Assembly (NCBI RefSeq): GCF_027596085.1
Contig: NC_072462.1
Coordinates: 20,607,921-20,671,920, forward strand
Origin: Anoplopoma fimbria
Lineage: Eukaryota > Chordata > Actinopteri > Perciformes > Anoplopomatidae
DNA: 64,000 bases
Reading direction: 5' to 3'
Below are positions 13,202 through 28,001 of this stretch, piece after piece. The position numbers were made by a program, and so were the translations under genes. Position 1 is the stretch's first letter. Each line of letters opens with the position of its first letter. The notes below the pieces were generated by a model, which was not told the DNA's origin, ran no database searches, and was given only the letters and a program-made list of their open reading frames with translations.

Positions 13202-15079
13202 TGCACACATTCATTAGCGCACTCACAGAGAGACATGCAGTGACATGCTTCGACATTTACACAAAATATGCACACGCTCCAACACACGCCTACTGTAAGA
13301 TGCTTGAGTACACCGAAGGGAACACAACCACATACACAATCCTATGCGCACAAACACACACGCACACACACTCGCGTGCACACAGCTGAGGGTAATTCCC
13401 TCATTCCTTAATGATGGGCATCAGAGAGTAGGTAATGTAAATTATTAAAGCACACAGCAATTAGATACATCACACTCCCAGGGAGACATACACACGCTCC
13501 CTCTTACACACACACACAACTGAGAATGGACACACTTTTTCAAACTGTTATAAATATTGTTTTAGGCATATGAAGGCCGTGCTCGCTGTGAACGCACTCG
13601 AGCATGCAGCCAGCGTGTTATGATGACAGTTATGATACCAGAGCTAATTATAGGTGTATCTTTCACCTGAAACTAAATGAGAGGATCTGACTTAATGTTT
13701 GACTCTGAAATGTAATCCTTCTTTGAAGATGAATACACCTCAGTCATTCCTAAAAGACATTTAGAGAATATGTTCAGGGTGTGAACACTGTGTCTGTGTT
13801 TGTTGGTGCATTAACCAACAAAGAGGTGTTTAATTCAGATACTGATGAATTATACACTCTTAACAAAAAGTAGTAAAGTGGCCACAATTTATTTAAGTAA
13901 AGCGAGCAATCTCACAAGGTAAGTAAAAAGAAAAGAGAAAATTGTACACCTAAGAGACATTCAAATTAATGTCAAAACCATATCTGTGGAAAAAAGCAGT
14001 GGGGAAAAAAATCTATCTCTGGTCACGTTGACGGCGTTAAATGACGTCTTCGCCATGTGCAGACAATTCCTGTTTTGTCCTCAGTGTCTTGACCCCGTGA
14101 CCTCCAGGTTAATGGCTGGTTAACGTCAAACACCTCTAGCGTCAAACACCCTTTTAGAAAAGGTATTAGAGCAGCTTATTAGATCTGGACGCTGGTGTCA
14201 TTACAGAATTCAATCTCAGCGGTCGATCTCGTTTCCAGGCCCAAGACACATTTCCTAGGGGACAATGTCCGCTGTCCATTGCAGTTTGAAAATGATGAAT
14301 TATTCATTTGAGGTTTCTACATGACAACAATTTTTCATATCTTTAGAAATCCTTCTGAAATAGGAAGCCAGACGGACGCCTTTTATAAAATTCATAACGC
14401 AAGCTACAGCAATGTCAAGGGCAATGTTAGGGCTTTTGAAACACATGTGAGGATCAAGCTCTCGTGGAATATTACTTACCCTTCCATCATTAGAGGTTGA
14501 GGTTATTACAGGCTATTGAACGTGAATTCAGATGCAAAGATAAACCGTTCAGTTGGGATTAATGGCCCCATGAATAGATGGTACGTAGGTTATTCGATTA
14601 CTTGCTGGTGTCGTGGACTGAGAGCACCAAGGTGAAGTGATGCAAGATATCATCATTCATTTCATTTTTTGGTTTAATGTCTATTCAGGCTTTCATTGAA
14701 CACAGCCATGTTGTATTTTTCTTTTAACGTAAACTGATGTAAGCTAGGGCATTACTGGTAAACTGCTTTGCATTGGCTTAACTACAACTCATCCCAAACA
14801 TTGTGTTTGTGGATTTATTGTGAGAACTGCATGCTGTTTTACAAAATTGATAATTCTATATCTTCCCAAAAAATGTTGTAACCCAGGTACCCTCTTCCTG
14901 TTTCGCATCCTTTTTGTGCAGCCTGTTAATTTAAGGTCCAAGAAGGTTTCTTTGATCTTTTTTTTTGCGTGCTTAATGACTTATTATCAAGAAACATTGA
15001 GCATGTCTCTGTCAAACACACAACTGAAAGTGGTGCTTTTGTGTGATTCTCTGTGGAGAAACTGAATTTAACACATCTG

Positions 15080-15165
15080 AAGATTAAATCAACTAATCGA
15101 TCAAATTGTATTAGTGTTAGTCTACTAATATTTCTTTGGTCGAGGACCACCCTATCTTTATGTCT
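15080..15165. repeat. edge of an hAT-like dispersed repeat
   Basis: Contains CAACTAATCGATCAAATTGT and then TTCTTTGGTCGAGGACCACC, words I associate with a common teleost non-autonomous element whose edge reads AATCGA...GTCGAGGAC.GCCC. No target duplication could be defined. Confidence 0.35.
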
Positions 15166-16259
15166 CGAAATTCCGAATAAAGATGAAATATCTACCTTAT
15201 CTGCTCCTTGAGGTTTCCTTTCAACTGTTTCGCAAACACATTTTATTTATCGGTATGTTAAATCGTTATGTTATGTACAGTTGGCCAGTGTGCCAAACTT
15301 GTCACAATGTTTTTAGCCTCCTGACCCGGACAAAATGGCAGCGCCAGATACGTATAATGAAATTACATAGGAGGGCACAACCTAATTTACAACATTCTCA
15401 AATAGCACAAAAAACAGGACCTTAGAGACAATAGCTTGAATGTGATGCTTGAATGCCTGATATGAAGGCAGTTTCCAGATCAAGTTTATATTGTAAATTC
15501 CACCTCTTCATGACCCCATGATTTCACCCTACCTCACCTTTACCATTTCCAAATGCTGCCATATTATCGTCCTTCCCTCCCTCCCTTCTACTCCTGGCCC
15601 TTTAGTGTCAAATTGAAAGCCCTGGTTGAGGCATACAAACTTTTGTGAGTTGCACCAGTGTAGTGCATCGAAGCTCCACTGTGCAGCCTGTGTACACTTT
15701 GTGTCTCCCTCCCTTGAAGCCACTGTGTCACTGCTCCACCTCTTCTCAGCTTCTGCTCTCCAGTGGGGGAACAGCTCTCGTCAGACTGACAGTCGCTCCC
15801 TGTCTTCCCTCATGAATAGAAAACACATCTCTAGAAGAATCACTTCAAATTCTTCTCCCCCACCGTCCATTTTTCACTACATCTGACCTTGCTTTTGTCT
15901 TTAGAGGAAAAACATTTTGTTCTGCGTTCCAGCATGCACATTATAAGTCACTCCGTACATGAGCGCCTGCTAAATGCAGGGAATGCTAATGCAAAATGTA
16001 AAGCAGGTGGCTGCCAAGTTAAAGGATTAATCTTTACTTGCACTTAACTAATGTTATACAGTATATCCTGTGTGGCACATGCAAACATCTATGAATGTCT
16101 ATAAGCCATAGCATTTTAAGAGTGTGTTGTACATGATCATGTTTACTTTGCTCATTGATTTCCTTTAGAAATAGAGGTCAAACAGATAACAGTTGTCAAT
16201 GACACAACAAAATGCCATGCAATGACTGTCATGGTGAAAGTAATCCATTTAATTTGTTG

Positions 16260-16296
<37 letters not shown>
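16260..16296. repeat. (TG)n microsatellite, 37 bp
   Basis: TG tract with one GC interruption near the start. Confidence 0.95.
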
Positions 16297-16297
<1 letters not shown>

Positions 16298-17553
16298 TCC
16301 GGTTGATATCCGGGTGTTGTAGATGTGGTTATGCGCATACTTGTGTGTGTACTTAGGCACAAGCAATGATAAATGCATAGCAACGTCTGACTACCCCTAA
16401 AAACCCACATGAAAATTGATCTGTGTATAATCTAACCGGGGAATTTCCCTTGGCAGTATCAAAACCAGTCATTTACCCTTCACACGGCGGTTATGTGATG
16501 TGCTCACAAACACAGTGAAGCTACTCATTCTGATGGCAGCCTGGCGCTGATGTGTGCTTTTTGGTTTTTGGGTCACGTTCAAGGCTAAAGTGTGTTTGCC
16601 TCCGTGCTGTTGACAGTTTATAAATGGGATGTGTTCGGACGTCTGCACAGCTAACAACATGGGTGCTGCCTTTCGGTCCCGCCACACAAACGGCCAGCCA
16701 CAAGCCGGAGGAAGGAGAGACCGGAGGCTGCGTCCAAATTCGCATATTGTGGACTAAATACTCAATGTGATACTTTTGCATGAATAAACAGTAGTATGTA
16801 TCTTATCGGATGCACTAAGCAGTAATTAGCACGTCCCTTCCTCGCCAGCTGGAGAAGCTGAACCACGGTAACCTGTGCAAACCCCGTAACCTATACGTTG
16901 AACGACTTTATAAAATATACCTTGCCTAGCAAAGTAAAGTCTTATACTTTATTCCAGTGTTTGCATACAGTAATAGTTCCTCAGAAATATTAGGCACTTC
17001 ATGTACTCAAGGTTTCATACAAGCAATACTTCTATTCTCTTCTGATCAATTTTATATTATCCTGTTCTGTTTTGTCGTATTCTACTCATCTTCCTTTTTG
17101 TTTAGTTTTATTCTTCTCTATTCTTTTCTAATCTGTTCTGTTCTAGTTTGTCCACTCCATTCTGTTATATTAGTTAGGACTGTGTAATACCTTATGGGTC
17201 ATGGTTATACCAGTTAAATGGTTAATGAGATATAACAATATGTATGTGTCTACTATGGTAGTGCCTAGAGAAGGTAACAGCAATGACTGCAACACAATAT
17301 AATAATAATATGCAGGAGTGGTTCTGTGTTGCTGAAATTAATAGTTTAATATGTTTCAGCAATGTTTGATATCATCATGATTATTCTATCTATCACCCAC
17401 CTCTATTCTAGTGTTTCTCTCCTGTTCTGCTCTGCATGTTGTGAAGAGGCATCTAGAACGGAGTTATCATCATCTCGTACAACACCGTCAGCGCTAATCT
17501 GAGTTGGTATCACAAACATGTTATTACACGAGCCAAGAAAAAAATAAAGAGGT

Positions 17554-17554
<1 letters not shown>

Positions 17555-17635
<81 letters not shown>
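17555..17635. repeat. (TG)n microsatellite, 81 bp
   Basis: Perfect TG dinucleotides. Confidence 0.98.
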
Positions 17636-17636
<1 letters not shown>

Positions 17637-19898
17637 TGGATGTGCTGTGCGTGATCTGTAGAATCAGTGTTATCATAGTTAGTTATTGATCCCCAAATGT
17701 ATTTCTCTGCTCTCTCATGCCTCTCACGTGCACCTCTTTCTTATTTAGTTGCACCCTCTTTGGTCTTCGATCATTTTTCCCCATTTTCTTTCTTTCTCCC
17801 TCTTTCCCCCTCCCACTCCATCTCTAAAGCTACTCAGTATCATGTGATTAATGATGGCCATTAGAAGCTTCAATATCAACGTGTTTTAGAGTTCACCAGA
17901 TATGGCCCATGTAGCATCTGGCCATCCACGTGGGTGTGTTTGTGTGTGTGTACGTGCATCTACTGTATCCATGTTGCTCTGCTTGTGTGTCCACAAATCA
18001 CCCTTTAGCGAAAGCAGAGAAGCACATGGAATGCCTATTTTAGTGGGTAATTTGTGCACAAACACACACACATTAACACACACACAAACATCCATATGCG
18101 TGCATGTCAGGGAGTTTATTAAAATTGTAATTAAGGCTCAGATACCTTGAAATGGCGCCACAGTAATTTGTTTACTGTCATCATCTCCAAATAATGAGCA
18201 GAGCTGAAAACATATCCTTTGAATTCCTGAAATAACATAGCGTCAAATACGCTGACACCACCTGAATTATCAACATGTTTCTTGTTAACGGCAGACGAGC
18301 AATAAAAGCACAATAAAGGAAACCCGGCAGTTGTGTTCAATGTGTTTAATGGTGGGTGAAGTTTGTTTAGCTCTACATTAAAATGATTTTCCTCACATAT
18401 TGTTGTTAATATTTCTCACCTTACCTTTAAATAAATTTGACAGGAGACATTTAGACAAAATGTATTTATTTCACCATTACATAAAAGGTGCTAAATATGA
18501 AATAAGGAGTATTTTATATATAGCAGCAAACAGCCACTTGTTAAGTAAACAGAGTGGAGTAATGTCTACCTGAGCAGAGATTTCTTCCTCTCTATGAGCT
18601 GTAATCTGAGCTTCTCTTATGGGGGATCGTTGTGCATTTACTGCATGGTAGTCTCTCTGCTGTGCCCCACATGCCAGCTAATCGCCACCACTTAGCACTG
18701 CGTTCATACGGCCGTTGCAGCTATCCAGAGCCGCGCCACATCCCCCTCAGTTAAACACTGTTAACTCTGTCAGAACTGTTGCCATTGTTTGCACTGTTAG
18801 CAACGCTAGCTTCTAGCCGTCTCCATGTTTAAAGCAGTGCAGAGGTAATAGATAAGCTCTGAATACCTTATTCAGCACTTTTAAGTTATATTGTTATCAT
18901 TTATTTATTAAGTAAGGGATGAATGGTATTCCCCTCATATGTGACGGTGATAAGGCTGCTTGATTCCACTGGATGCTAAGTTTCCGTTTGTTCTTGGATT
19001 ACTTTTTTTATATCAAATCATAAGATTCATAGTCTCTCAAAGAGACATTTAAACCTGCAGGAAAATCTCTGGCAGTAAGCCTGAGAACAAGATAAAAAAA
19101 AAGCTCACTAAACTTCCCAGAGACGGTGTATTATAGCAATTTTTTTTTTTACCTGGGAGTCTGTTTGTACATCATAAAGAGCCGTTTTGTCCTCTGTGTG
19201 TGTCTGATAAGAGGATTTGAGAGGTATAAGGCAACAACACGGTGCACATACTGTAAGCCCCAAATTTATTGTTCACTTTTTTACCGTCATCCCACTTTGC
19301 CTTGTCACTCTTCATTCATTTTTATTTTTGTGATAACACAGAAATAATTAACTGGATTTGAATTTGACAAACACTGTTGTTGTATTCGTAAGAGACAACT
19401 GTGCAAATGGAAGATAGAAAATAAAACATGGTTCATTTATTATATTGTTTAAATAGTGCAATTTCATATATCTGCTGCTTCCAATTGGTTTGGTCTTACA
19501 AGAGAAAAAAACTGAAACTAAATCATAATCATGCAGATTAAACATATTAATCATCTTAACTTTTGCACAAATTAAGTTTTCAAATACTCTGATATGCTGT
19601 GCTTAAAAATAAGAACTTCAATGTGAAGAGATGACAAAACTGAATATTTTCAATTCTGAATGTTTATTACTTACTTGCTTACTGTTAAAAGCCAGAAGTT
19701 TGAATGTATAGTCATCACTTTGGTAGTAAACAGGTTGCTGTCAACATGAGCGTGTCAGCCCACAACACCAGCCCACAAGCTCAGACACGATTAGCAGATA
19801 GTGTTTTGATTTATGTCAAGTCTCTTTCAAAAAATCCTCAAAACTGTCAATTGGCAACATCAAAAGGGGCCCTGTTTTAACATCACACAGCTGCACAA

Positions 19899-20092
19899 CG
19901 CTCTCATAGATGATACCGCCTGTCAAAAAATCACATATCCCAATCACGCACGTTAAATGTAGCAGGCCATGAAGTCAGACGCTGCTTTCCGAGAAAAACA
20001 CCGGCTTTGCACGTGGTCTCCCATGATGCATCGGAGGAACATCTTTCAATCTTCATCCTCTGACAGTGCTTCACTCTCCTGCTCTTCCTTTT
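19899..20092. repeat. duplicated segment, copy 1 (pair with 23206-23395)
   Basis: Shares with the second copy, in the same order and orientation, the blocks CTCTCATAGATGAT, CCTGTCAA, AATCACGC, GCAGGCCAT.AAGTCAGACGC, GAGAAAAACAC, GATGCATC.GAGGAACAT and CTGACAG. Identity is roughly three quarters by eye with few gaps. The segment is neither simple sequence nor a repeat family I recognise. Confidence 0.85.
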
Positions 20093-20966
20093 CCTAACTC
20101 ACCCCTCTCTAATTTTAACTCTGATTCAGTCTGTTATTTATTGTACCATCTGTTGCATGGACCCGCATTCACATGGCAATGAGGTAATGTACTGGGCACT
20201 TAGCTGAGCAGCATAGCCCTCATCAAAAAAGGCAGACTCAAGTGAATCTCCTGCTTTTCTACGTATCACAGAATGCATCGCAGCAACCCTCAGTAACTGT
20301 GCAAATATATTCCATTTTATATATAAGCAGCCTGAGCAATAAAAAAAATAAAATTCACTCCAGAAAAGGCGAGTCTCTCACTCAAAAAGCGAGATGTGGC
20401 CGCAGCTTCGTTGTCAGGGGAGAAAATTGGTATCTCTTTCTCTGTTATGATGGATTTCTGTTTGTATTATTGTTGAATGTCAGTGTAAAATGATAAATCC
20501 CATCTTATCTGCTGTGAATTTATCTTGTGGCCATCCCTGGCTATTTCTCCCTATAACAAGTTTAATATCATTACTACTACTAATACTGTCATTACTATTT
20601 CTACTACAAATACTTAACTTTAAACTGTATGGGAATTTTTTATAATGAATTGAAGTTCTGAGACAAAAATGTTGCTAGAACTTTGCAACAGTCTCCCTAT
20701 TGGTCAACTAAAATCTATTTAATCTTTATCCCGTTCCCTCTTGTGGAGAGGTTGCTAACCCTCTGTCTCCCTCTTTCTTTCCTCCTGTGTTGATCTCTCT
20801 CTCTCTGGCCACGGACTGTCACCTTATGTTTAGTGTGAGGAGCGATGGAAAAAAAAGTGAAGGGGAAGCTAGGGGAGAGGAGGAAGCTATGCATGAGGGG
20901 AGGAAAAAAAAACATGAGAACAGTATGGGAGCTCGGGATGGCGGTTGAGATGGGATTTGGTGTTTA

Positions 20967-21073
<107 letters not shown>

Positions 21074-21187
21074 GTTTCTGACCGATATGCACAAAAAGAT
21101 GAGATGTATGCAGTTCTGTGAATGTTAATTATGTGTGTTTGAGCCAACTTTTGTTTCTTTGGGTTTATTTGTCTGCAAATCTGCTTT

Positions 21188-21188
<1 letters not shown>

Positions 21189-21260
<72 letters not shown>
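21189..21260. repeat. (TG)n microsatellite, 72 bp
   Basis: Perfect TG tract, ending in a T- and G-rich run. Confidence 0.98.
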
Positions 21261-21263
<3 letters not shown>

Positions 21264-23205
21264 TGGGTTTGGGGGGACGCGCCCTCAAAGAGCAGTCCAC
21301 TGCAGGGGGTCATTCATGATTTCATCACCCAAGCGCTACAAAAAGCTCTCTCAACACTCCTCCTTTTCTCTCAACCCGTCTTTGCTTCTTTCCCATGCTC
21401 CCTTTCTTTTTTCATGTCTTTCCTGCAGCTTTCTTCACACTGTGTTTTCTCTGCCCTTCTGCTCTTTTACAATTCTCCGGTCCTGTCTGCCCCCAACCCC
21501 TCTTTCTTCCTTCTCTCATCTGTGAATTTGCTCCACTTTTATCTCCTCCTGGTTTTGAGTTTATCTCCATTCTCCATATATTCTTTTCTTGCTATCCACT
21601 CCTATGTCTACATTTTTTTGTCTATACTTTTTACTAATTGAACCTTACTTTTAAAAAACACCATTGTCATTCATTAATCGATGCACAGACAAAAATACAT
21701 ATGCACAAAATCACTTGTGCATACACATGCATGTACATATACTCACATTTAGCACAAACATACGCTGTTGGTGAATGACAAAAGCATTTAACAAGTATAA
21801 CCTAATTGTTTCTTGTTTTTAATAAAAATAAACAGCAGATGAAAACAGTACAATGACAATATATACTATATATTCTATTTACAAATAGTACAAATTTACT
21901 CATTTAGTCATCAGAATATGTTGCACTTTTCAGTCATCTAGTCTGGCTAAAACATTTTAGTCACATAAGATTTTATGTTATCATTATCTGATGAAAAACA
22001 CAGATTGAATGAATGAAAATGCAGCTTTGCTTCTCCGATTGCTCCTGACTGTGCTCGTTAGTGATGCACGGGTCAGTGATACGCTCACTTTCGTGAGTAT
22101 GACCGATTGTATTAGAAGCAATAAATAACCAATCTGGTGTAGATCATGGCAGTAACCTATAGGCTGGCTGCTTCATAATGAAAGAATCCGGACTAACTTT
22201 ACTACTATGTATGCTTTATTTCAGCTGGTAACCTTTATTGAATACTACACTATGGTAATAGCAGCCCTGGCAAGCCATATACAGTTGCATGGTGCTTTGA
22301 GTATGTGGACCTCATCCCTTTAATTAAATGTCCCAGATGCAGGGTATCATTTTCGGCAGACGAGCACAGGGATGCAATCAACGGAAGGGGAAAGCTTTCA
22401 TATATTCTACAAACAGTTTTTTTGAACGACAGATATTGGAAAAATCACCTCTTAACCTCCCCCTCTACAAACTGTGTCATACTCAATTTATTACCTTATT
22501 TCCAATGAAATTGAATTCCTGCTGTTGCATGCAAACATTTCCTATGGTTGAGGAATTCATATTAAATTGAAACATCGTGTGATTGGAAGACACAGTAAAG
22601 GACACCTGCATCTGTGCCAACATTACATAAGATTACTCTGAGGCTGAGCAGGCGAAGTAACAAATGTTTTCCATACTAAAAATTCCATTCTGCTGTCTTA
22701 TGACACTTTCCTCTAATGCACTCCCCTGTCTGCTTTGGCATAAGCACTCTTACAAGCAGAAATGAGATCAGAAAACAGGCACAAACAATCTAATCTCATT
22801 GCATCCAATAAATAAAATGCTTTTCTAATGTAACGACCCGGTGCTCTATCTACATCACCACAAAAAAAAGCAACCAAACTACCCCGACTATTCAAACTGG
22901 AATATGATACATTTACTGAAAGTACTTAAAAATTGAACAAATGAGAAAACCAATGGTCCTACCAGTTCTATATAACTCACTCGTCAGAGAGGAATCTTGA
23001 AATGCATTTACCTGTTTGAGGTTTATTAAAAATATTAACCCTATCAGCAACACAGTCCCTCCAAGATGTGCTGGTATCGCTCTCCTGGAGTTGTGCACAT
23101 TTTATGATTTTTTTTTCAATTTGTATGATCACAATTTGTGGTCTGTTGGTAAATGATGATAGTACTCTCTCAATATTCTATTTGTGAACAGCATATCAAA
23201 GAAAA

Positions 23206-23395
23206 TGCTCTCATAGATGATGGCACCTGTCAAGACATCACACATCCTAATCACGCTTGAAAACGTTGCAGGCCATAAAGTCAGACGCGTCTGTCTGAGA
23301 AAAACACTATGATATGATCTCCCAAGATGCATCAGAGGAACATATTTCTCTCTTCATCTCCTGACAGCACATCACTCCGCTGCTCCTCCGTTTTT
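23206..23395. repeat. duplicated segment, copy 2 (pair with 19899-20092)
   Basis: Direct-orientation relative of the segment 3.3 kb upstream; the shared blocks are listed under copy 1. The flanks beyond about 23200 and 23400 no longer match, so the duplicated unit is about 190 bp. Confidence 0.85.
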
Positions 23396-24104
23396 CTTCT
23401 CATTGTTAATTTCGTTATGATGCCCTATTTTGAGAAAGCGTATGGAAATATAGGGGGCTCTTTTCTCTGAATGTGTAACATCACATGACCGACTTCTTGG
23501 AAATCTGTAACATCTGCCTCTTTTCTCTCAGCATATTGCACACACACGCACACACACACATGGACATGCATACTGAGAGGACAATAGGACTTGTAGATGA
23601 TGGACTGGCTTCCTTCATCTCTCTGCAGTAAATGCAAACACACTCTTTCTCACACACACCTCATTGGCATGCCTATATGCCTGCACATGTCCCGTCAGAT
23701 CCAAGAAGGCATTTAAAACACTAGCAAGGCCTCTGTTCACTTTGGCTTCATGCCAACCTGCGACACACGCATACGAGCGTGCGTGCATGCACACACACCG
23801 AGAACCCATTGAGCCTCACAGACAAGCAGGTTATGCAGATAAAATGAACGCATGATCACACACACACACATGCACACATACGGCTCTGTGTGCAGAGTTC
23901 TACAATTACACAGGCATATTTTGATTGAGAATTCCCCAACACCACAGGTGACTGACCCCCTGGTGTTGAAAAAATACGCACTCCCCCTCACATGCTCGGA
24001 CACACGCACACACACGTTTCCGTCAGCCAGATGAAATTGCCCTTCAAAGTAACCGCACAATCAACAGCAGCACAGTGCTGACCGAAGACTCTCCACAGCT
24101 TTCA

Positions 24105-24108
<4 letters not shown>

Positions 24109-24200
<92 letters not shown>
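24109..24200. repeat. (TG)n microsatellite, 92 bp
   Basis: Perfect TG tract. The upstream 600 bp is rich in interrupted ACAC words. Confidence 0.98.
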
Positions 24201-24201
<1 letters not shown>

Positions 24202-25897
24202 GTTTACGTGTATTTCTGTGTGTGGCGAGATAGAAAAAAGTCATTTTCGCAAGTGACATCGGCGGTAATTGTGTGCCACAGCACGCAGCGGTTAGCCGTG
24301 TCACATTCCATCCACATCCAGCTAACACCGTAGCCTGCCCTTTGATACTCTGAAACACACAAAAACACACACAAACTCTCCCACACACATGTGGTACACA
24401 TAGATAGATTCAAACGGTATGACATGGTCACCTTTTTTTACAGAAGAAATAAATGAATAAAAACTTGGATGAAATTTTATTCACCATCTAAAAGCCCATT
24501 TACTCTTAAACACTAAATAACTTGTCTTCCTTATCTTCCAACTTTCCCGTATTGACATTAAATAAACAATCAAATATTTACACCTGTTGAAAGTGAATGT
24601 TGTGTAAAATAACTTGTCATTTAACAGAAGTAAGACAAGCAGCAAATGTGTTCAAGTTCAAGAGGCTGTGCTCTACTAGCCCACGCACTAAAGACGGACA
24701 TGTACAGCACACAAGTATGCAGATGATGGAATGCCCATCCCTTCCTAATGTAAAGGGCAGGAATGCAAATGTGTAGTGTATGCAAAGTCATGAAGTCTAG
24801 TCTACAGGTGGCGGCAGTTAGCAGGTCACCGTAACTCACTCAGCAAAGTGGCAATGTGCTGGGAAAACGTGGGGAACTAGAAGACTGCTGGCCGATTTAA
24901 ACAGGGATTTAAATGATGCAGGTATCAAAATATGTAGATAATTGGTTCCATACTTTTGCTTTTGAATCTGCCGTCCCTGTGGCCTCCCTCTCAGAGTTCC
25001 TCACCCCTCTCCCATTTTTTTTTCAAACCTCTTTTTCACTGTCAGATTAAAGCTTTGCAAAAGAACACTACGAACATAAAACCTCCTTGAATATATTCTC
25101 TCTGCATATCAGCAGTGTAATGGAGAGCAGACACAGGCCAGCTCTCAACCTGCTAGAAGAACACTAATGTGTTTATAATGAGGAACAAGTGCATTATGAC
25201 TAATGTCACAATGAATGAATTTCAAAGAGAAACTCCTAATGCACTCCTTTGTTCGCTCCCACTATTTTTGCAAAGGAGCCTTTGCGATGAAGTGGATGAA
25301 ACATTTCATTTCGTTGTGACTAAGGACACCACCATTTTATCCAAAATTACATTTCACATTTTAATTATGTACCAAAATAAAGAAACTAAAGGTGTAACAA
25401 GTGAACTAGTGTGCGAACTGTGTAATGCGTTGATGTAAGAAGCATTTTGAATGTCATTTTTTTATATAACCACCAAAAAACTGGATTCCATGCATTTCAG
25501 AGATGCTTTAAGGAACTCGGGGATAAGTGGAAAATGAATGAATTTTTCTTTTTCTCAACCCTAGACTATCATTTGTTTAGACAGAGAAGAGATCCTGACC
25601 ACAGATATCCTGTGTGAAGCCAGACAGGAGGTTGTGTTGTTATGACAAGCAATCTGTTAGACCTGTGGCCTCGGCTGGGTCTGCCCATGGCCTTGTCCAG
25701 TCTGCTGCTGTATGGGTAAATGATTGAACAGTCTGTATGTGTGTGCACGTATGATGTGTGTGTGTGGTCAACTCCAGTTGTAGTTAATGGTAGCAGGTAG
25801 TGTTTAGCCACAGGGGCACTGAAACCATAAACCTCAATATTCTCCAAATCCAGTGCAGACTATGGGAAGCTGTTATATTGTTGTTTTCCAAAGAGTG

Positions 25898-25929
25898 GCA
25901 TGCAGTACTTGAGCATGCAGTACTTGAGC

Positions 25930-25930
<1 letters not shown>
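25898..25930. repeat. 15-bp tandem duplication beside a CA tract
   Basis: The unit GCATGCAGTACTTGA occurs twice in tandem, plus three bases of a third, and then runs directly into the CA tract at 25931. Confidence 0.95.

Positions 25931-25969
<39 letters not shown>
25931..25969. repeat. (CA)n microsatellite, 39 bp
   Basis: Perfect AC dinucleotides. Confidence 0.97.
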
Positions 25970-25973
<4 letters not shown>

Positions 25974-26477
25974 ACATTTCTAATGAAGGGTTAGCATGAT
26001 TAAAATACACACAAGGTCACTTCCTGTTGGATTTTAACGTCAGAACTCAATATTTGCAGTTATAAACAAGCGTGCCAGCAAGGGAGGAAAAAGTTGGATT
26101 TCAGAATTGAATAGTTGCATTTTACACAAATGTTACCGAGTCCAATGTGAAAAGACTGGAGCAGTTCCACACTTCTTTTTATCCCCTGGGCAGGGAGAAT
26201 ATTTTTTTCTTCCCCAGACCTTTGCTGTTTGCACAGAGGGTTTGGTACATTTGGTGATGTGTGACGGGTGTTTTTAAATCCAGGTGCAGTGCAGAAAAGC
26301 TGTCTCATGTCCACCTCTAGACAGTGATCTGGGCTTCACTTCAATCAGACTGTAGTGAGGTCCCCCGGGGTTCACACCAGATGTGAAACCCACTGCACAT
26401 GTTTGAAGGTAAATAGTCTGAGTTTGTGTGTTACATTAACGTTGTCCATCATTATGTACAGTAAGTACATTTCCGTA

Positions 26478-26665
26478 ACTTTAAAAAAATATAATTGTGT
26501 TGGACGTTGTCATCATGACGTCATCCATTTGTTTGAGGACTGCGGTTTTGAAGCCTCGAGTTTGGAATTTTGGCAGTCGCCATCTTGTTTTTTTGCAACC
26601 AGAAATTACGAAGAACAGGGTGGAGCTAAGTACAACCGCACGCTGAATAACACATGGTTTATCTT
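26478..26665 (+). mobile_element. fragment of percomorph-type dispersed repeat (same family as 55140-55690)
   Basis: Contains GACGTCATCCATTTGTTTGA, GGACTGCGGTTTTGAAGCCT, TTGGCAGTCGCCATCTTG and a GGTGGAGCTAAG tail. The order matches the reverse complement of the larger copy at 55140-55690, which has CATTGGTTTGTGG, TTTGAAGCCTCAAGTC and GCCATCTTGG. The start and end are approximate. Confidence 0.75.
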
Positions 26666-28001
26666 CATTAGAGCCATTAGTCCTATCTAATTTTTTTTCA
26701 CTTATTCAAACTCGTCCTTTTTTTCTGTTCGTTTTCATCTCTCTGTCTATAACATAGAGCAGTGATGGAGGCAGCCATGGCGTAATCTACTGTCTAATCT
26801 GTTAATCCCATTAATTATCACACAGACATTATTCTACCCAGTCATAATCCCCTCAGAGACCTCCACCACGCATACATACAGATGGAAACCAATGCATGCC
26901 GTCTGCTTGTCTGCACAAAAACCACACAAACATATGAATGCAAAATTTAATTAAATTGAAATTGCTTCTCATAGAAGTTTGCTAAAACATCAACAAATGT
27001 CACAATCCAAAATAATAAAAAACTTTCTTCTTTGCCCCAAAAGAAAGAAATATAACTCCACATTGTCGGAAAATGTGGTGTGTGAGCCCCGTTTTAACTT
27101 GGAGTGAGTGTTTTCTCCCTGTTAGCCATGCATGGAGAATGGGAGCAGCTGAAATAAAGTTGATCAACAATATTTGGAGTTGCATCATTTTCAGACAGCT
27201 ATGTGGGCAACATAGTACATAGTAATAAAGTTTGTATTTGAAACTGTCAGCAGGTTGTGATGACCGCAGAGAGTTCAAAAAGGGAATTCAATGGATGCAA
27301 GGCTTTGGTCCTGGCCCCGAATTATTTTTTTTTCATCAGACAGAAAGGACTCCTAGATTAAACCCTAAATAGATCAGATCATGAATGGCACCTTCAGTGT
27401 GTGGCTGTCTTTGAATAGGTGAATGTTGACACGTACAGACTAGAAAGGCACTACATGAATGCCAAACCATTTGTCATAGGAATTCCTCTCTTAATCAGTA
27501 ACCATTTTTGAGAAATAAGCTTTTTTTTGTTTGTTGTTTTGTTCAAACAAAGATGCTCTTAAAAAATGTAAAATGTCAAGGCAGACGGGCAAATTTACTG
27601 ATCATTTACATTCAGCCTCCCTGGAGTTTTTCTTCAGCGTTTCCTTCTCCAAGGCGTTTTCTATTTGCATGTCGGATAAAACTGGTGGGATAATATCAGT
27701 GGTAGCCTTCTGCTCATTATGGAAGCTGTTCACAAAATTATCACAGGAGGAGGGAAGAGAAGTCGTAAACGCCTCGTAAACATCTCTTCAAAGTGGGTGA
27801 ATAAAACTACTTATTTAACTCTCCTCAAATGAAATTACACGTATTTTGCAATGGGTGCCACTTGAACTTGATTGCGAGTATTTTACATGAGAATACACAC
27901 AAACAGCACCTCCCAAACATGACCTCTAGTGGGACATGAGCTGATGAGCATGTGCATAGATGTGCTTCAAAAAGCAGCTGATGCACCGACCATAATTCAT
28001 T

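Noticed and set aside
14160..14540. Possible conserved enhancer block
   Set aside because: Only its lack of simple repeats stands out; no motif clustering comparable with 49.1 kb or 62.2 kb.
21135..21641. 168-codon open frame, the second longest in the window
   Set aside because: It is a TG tract followed by pyrimidine-rich DNA that reads as Ser/Leu/Phe; no domain, no splice-site logic, no start context.
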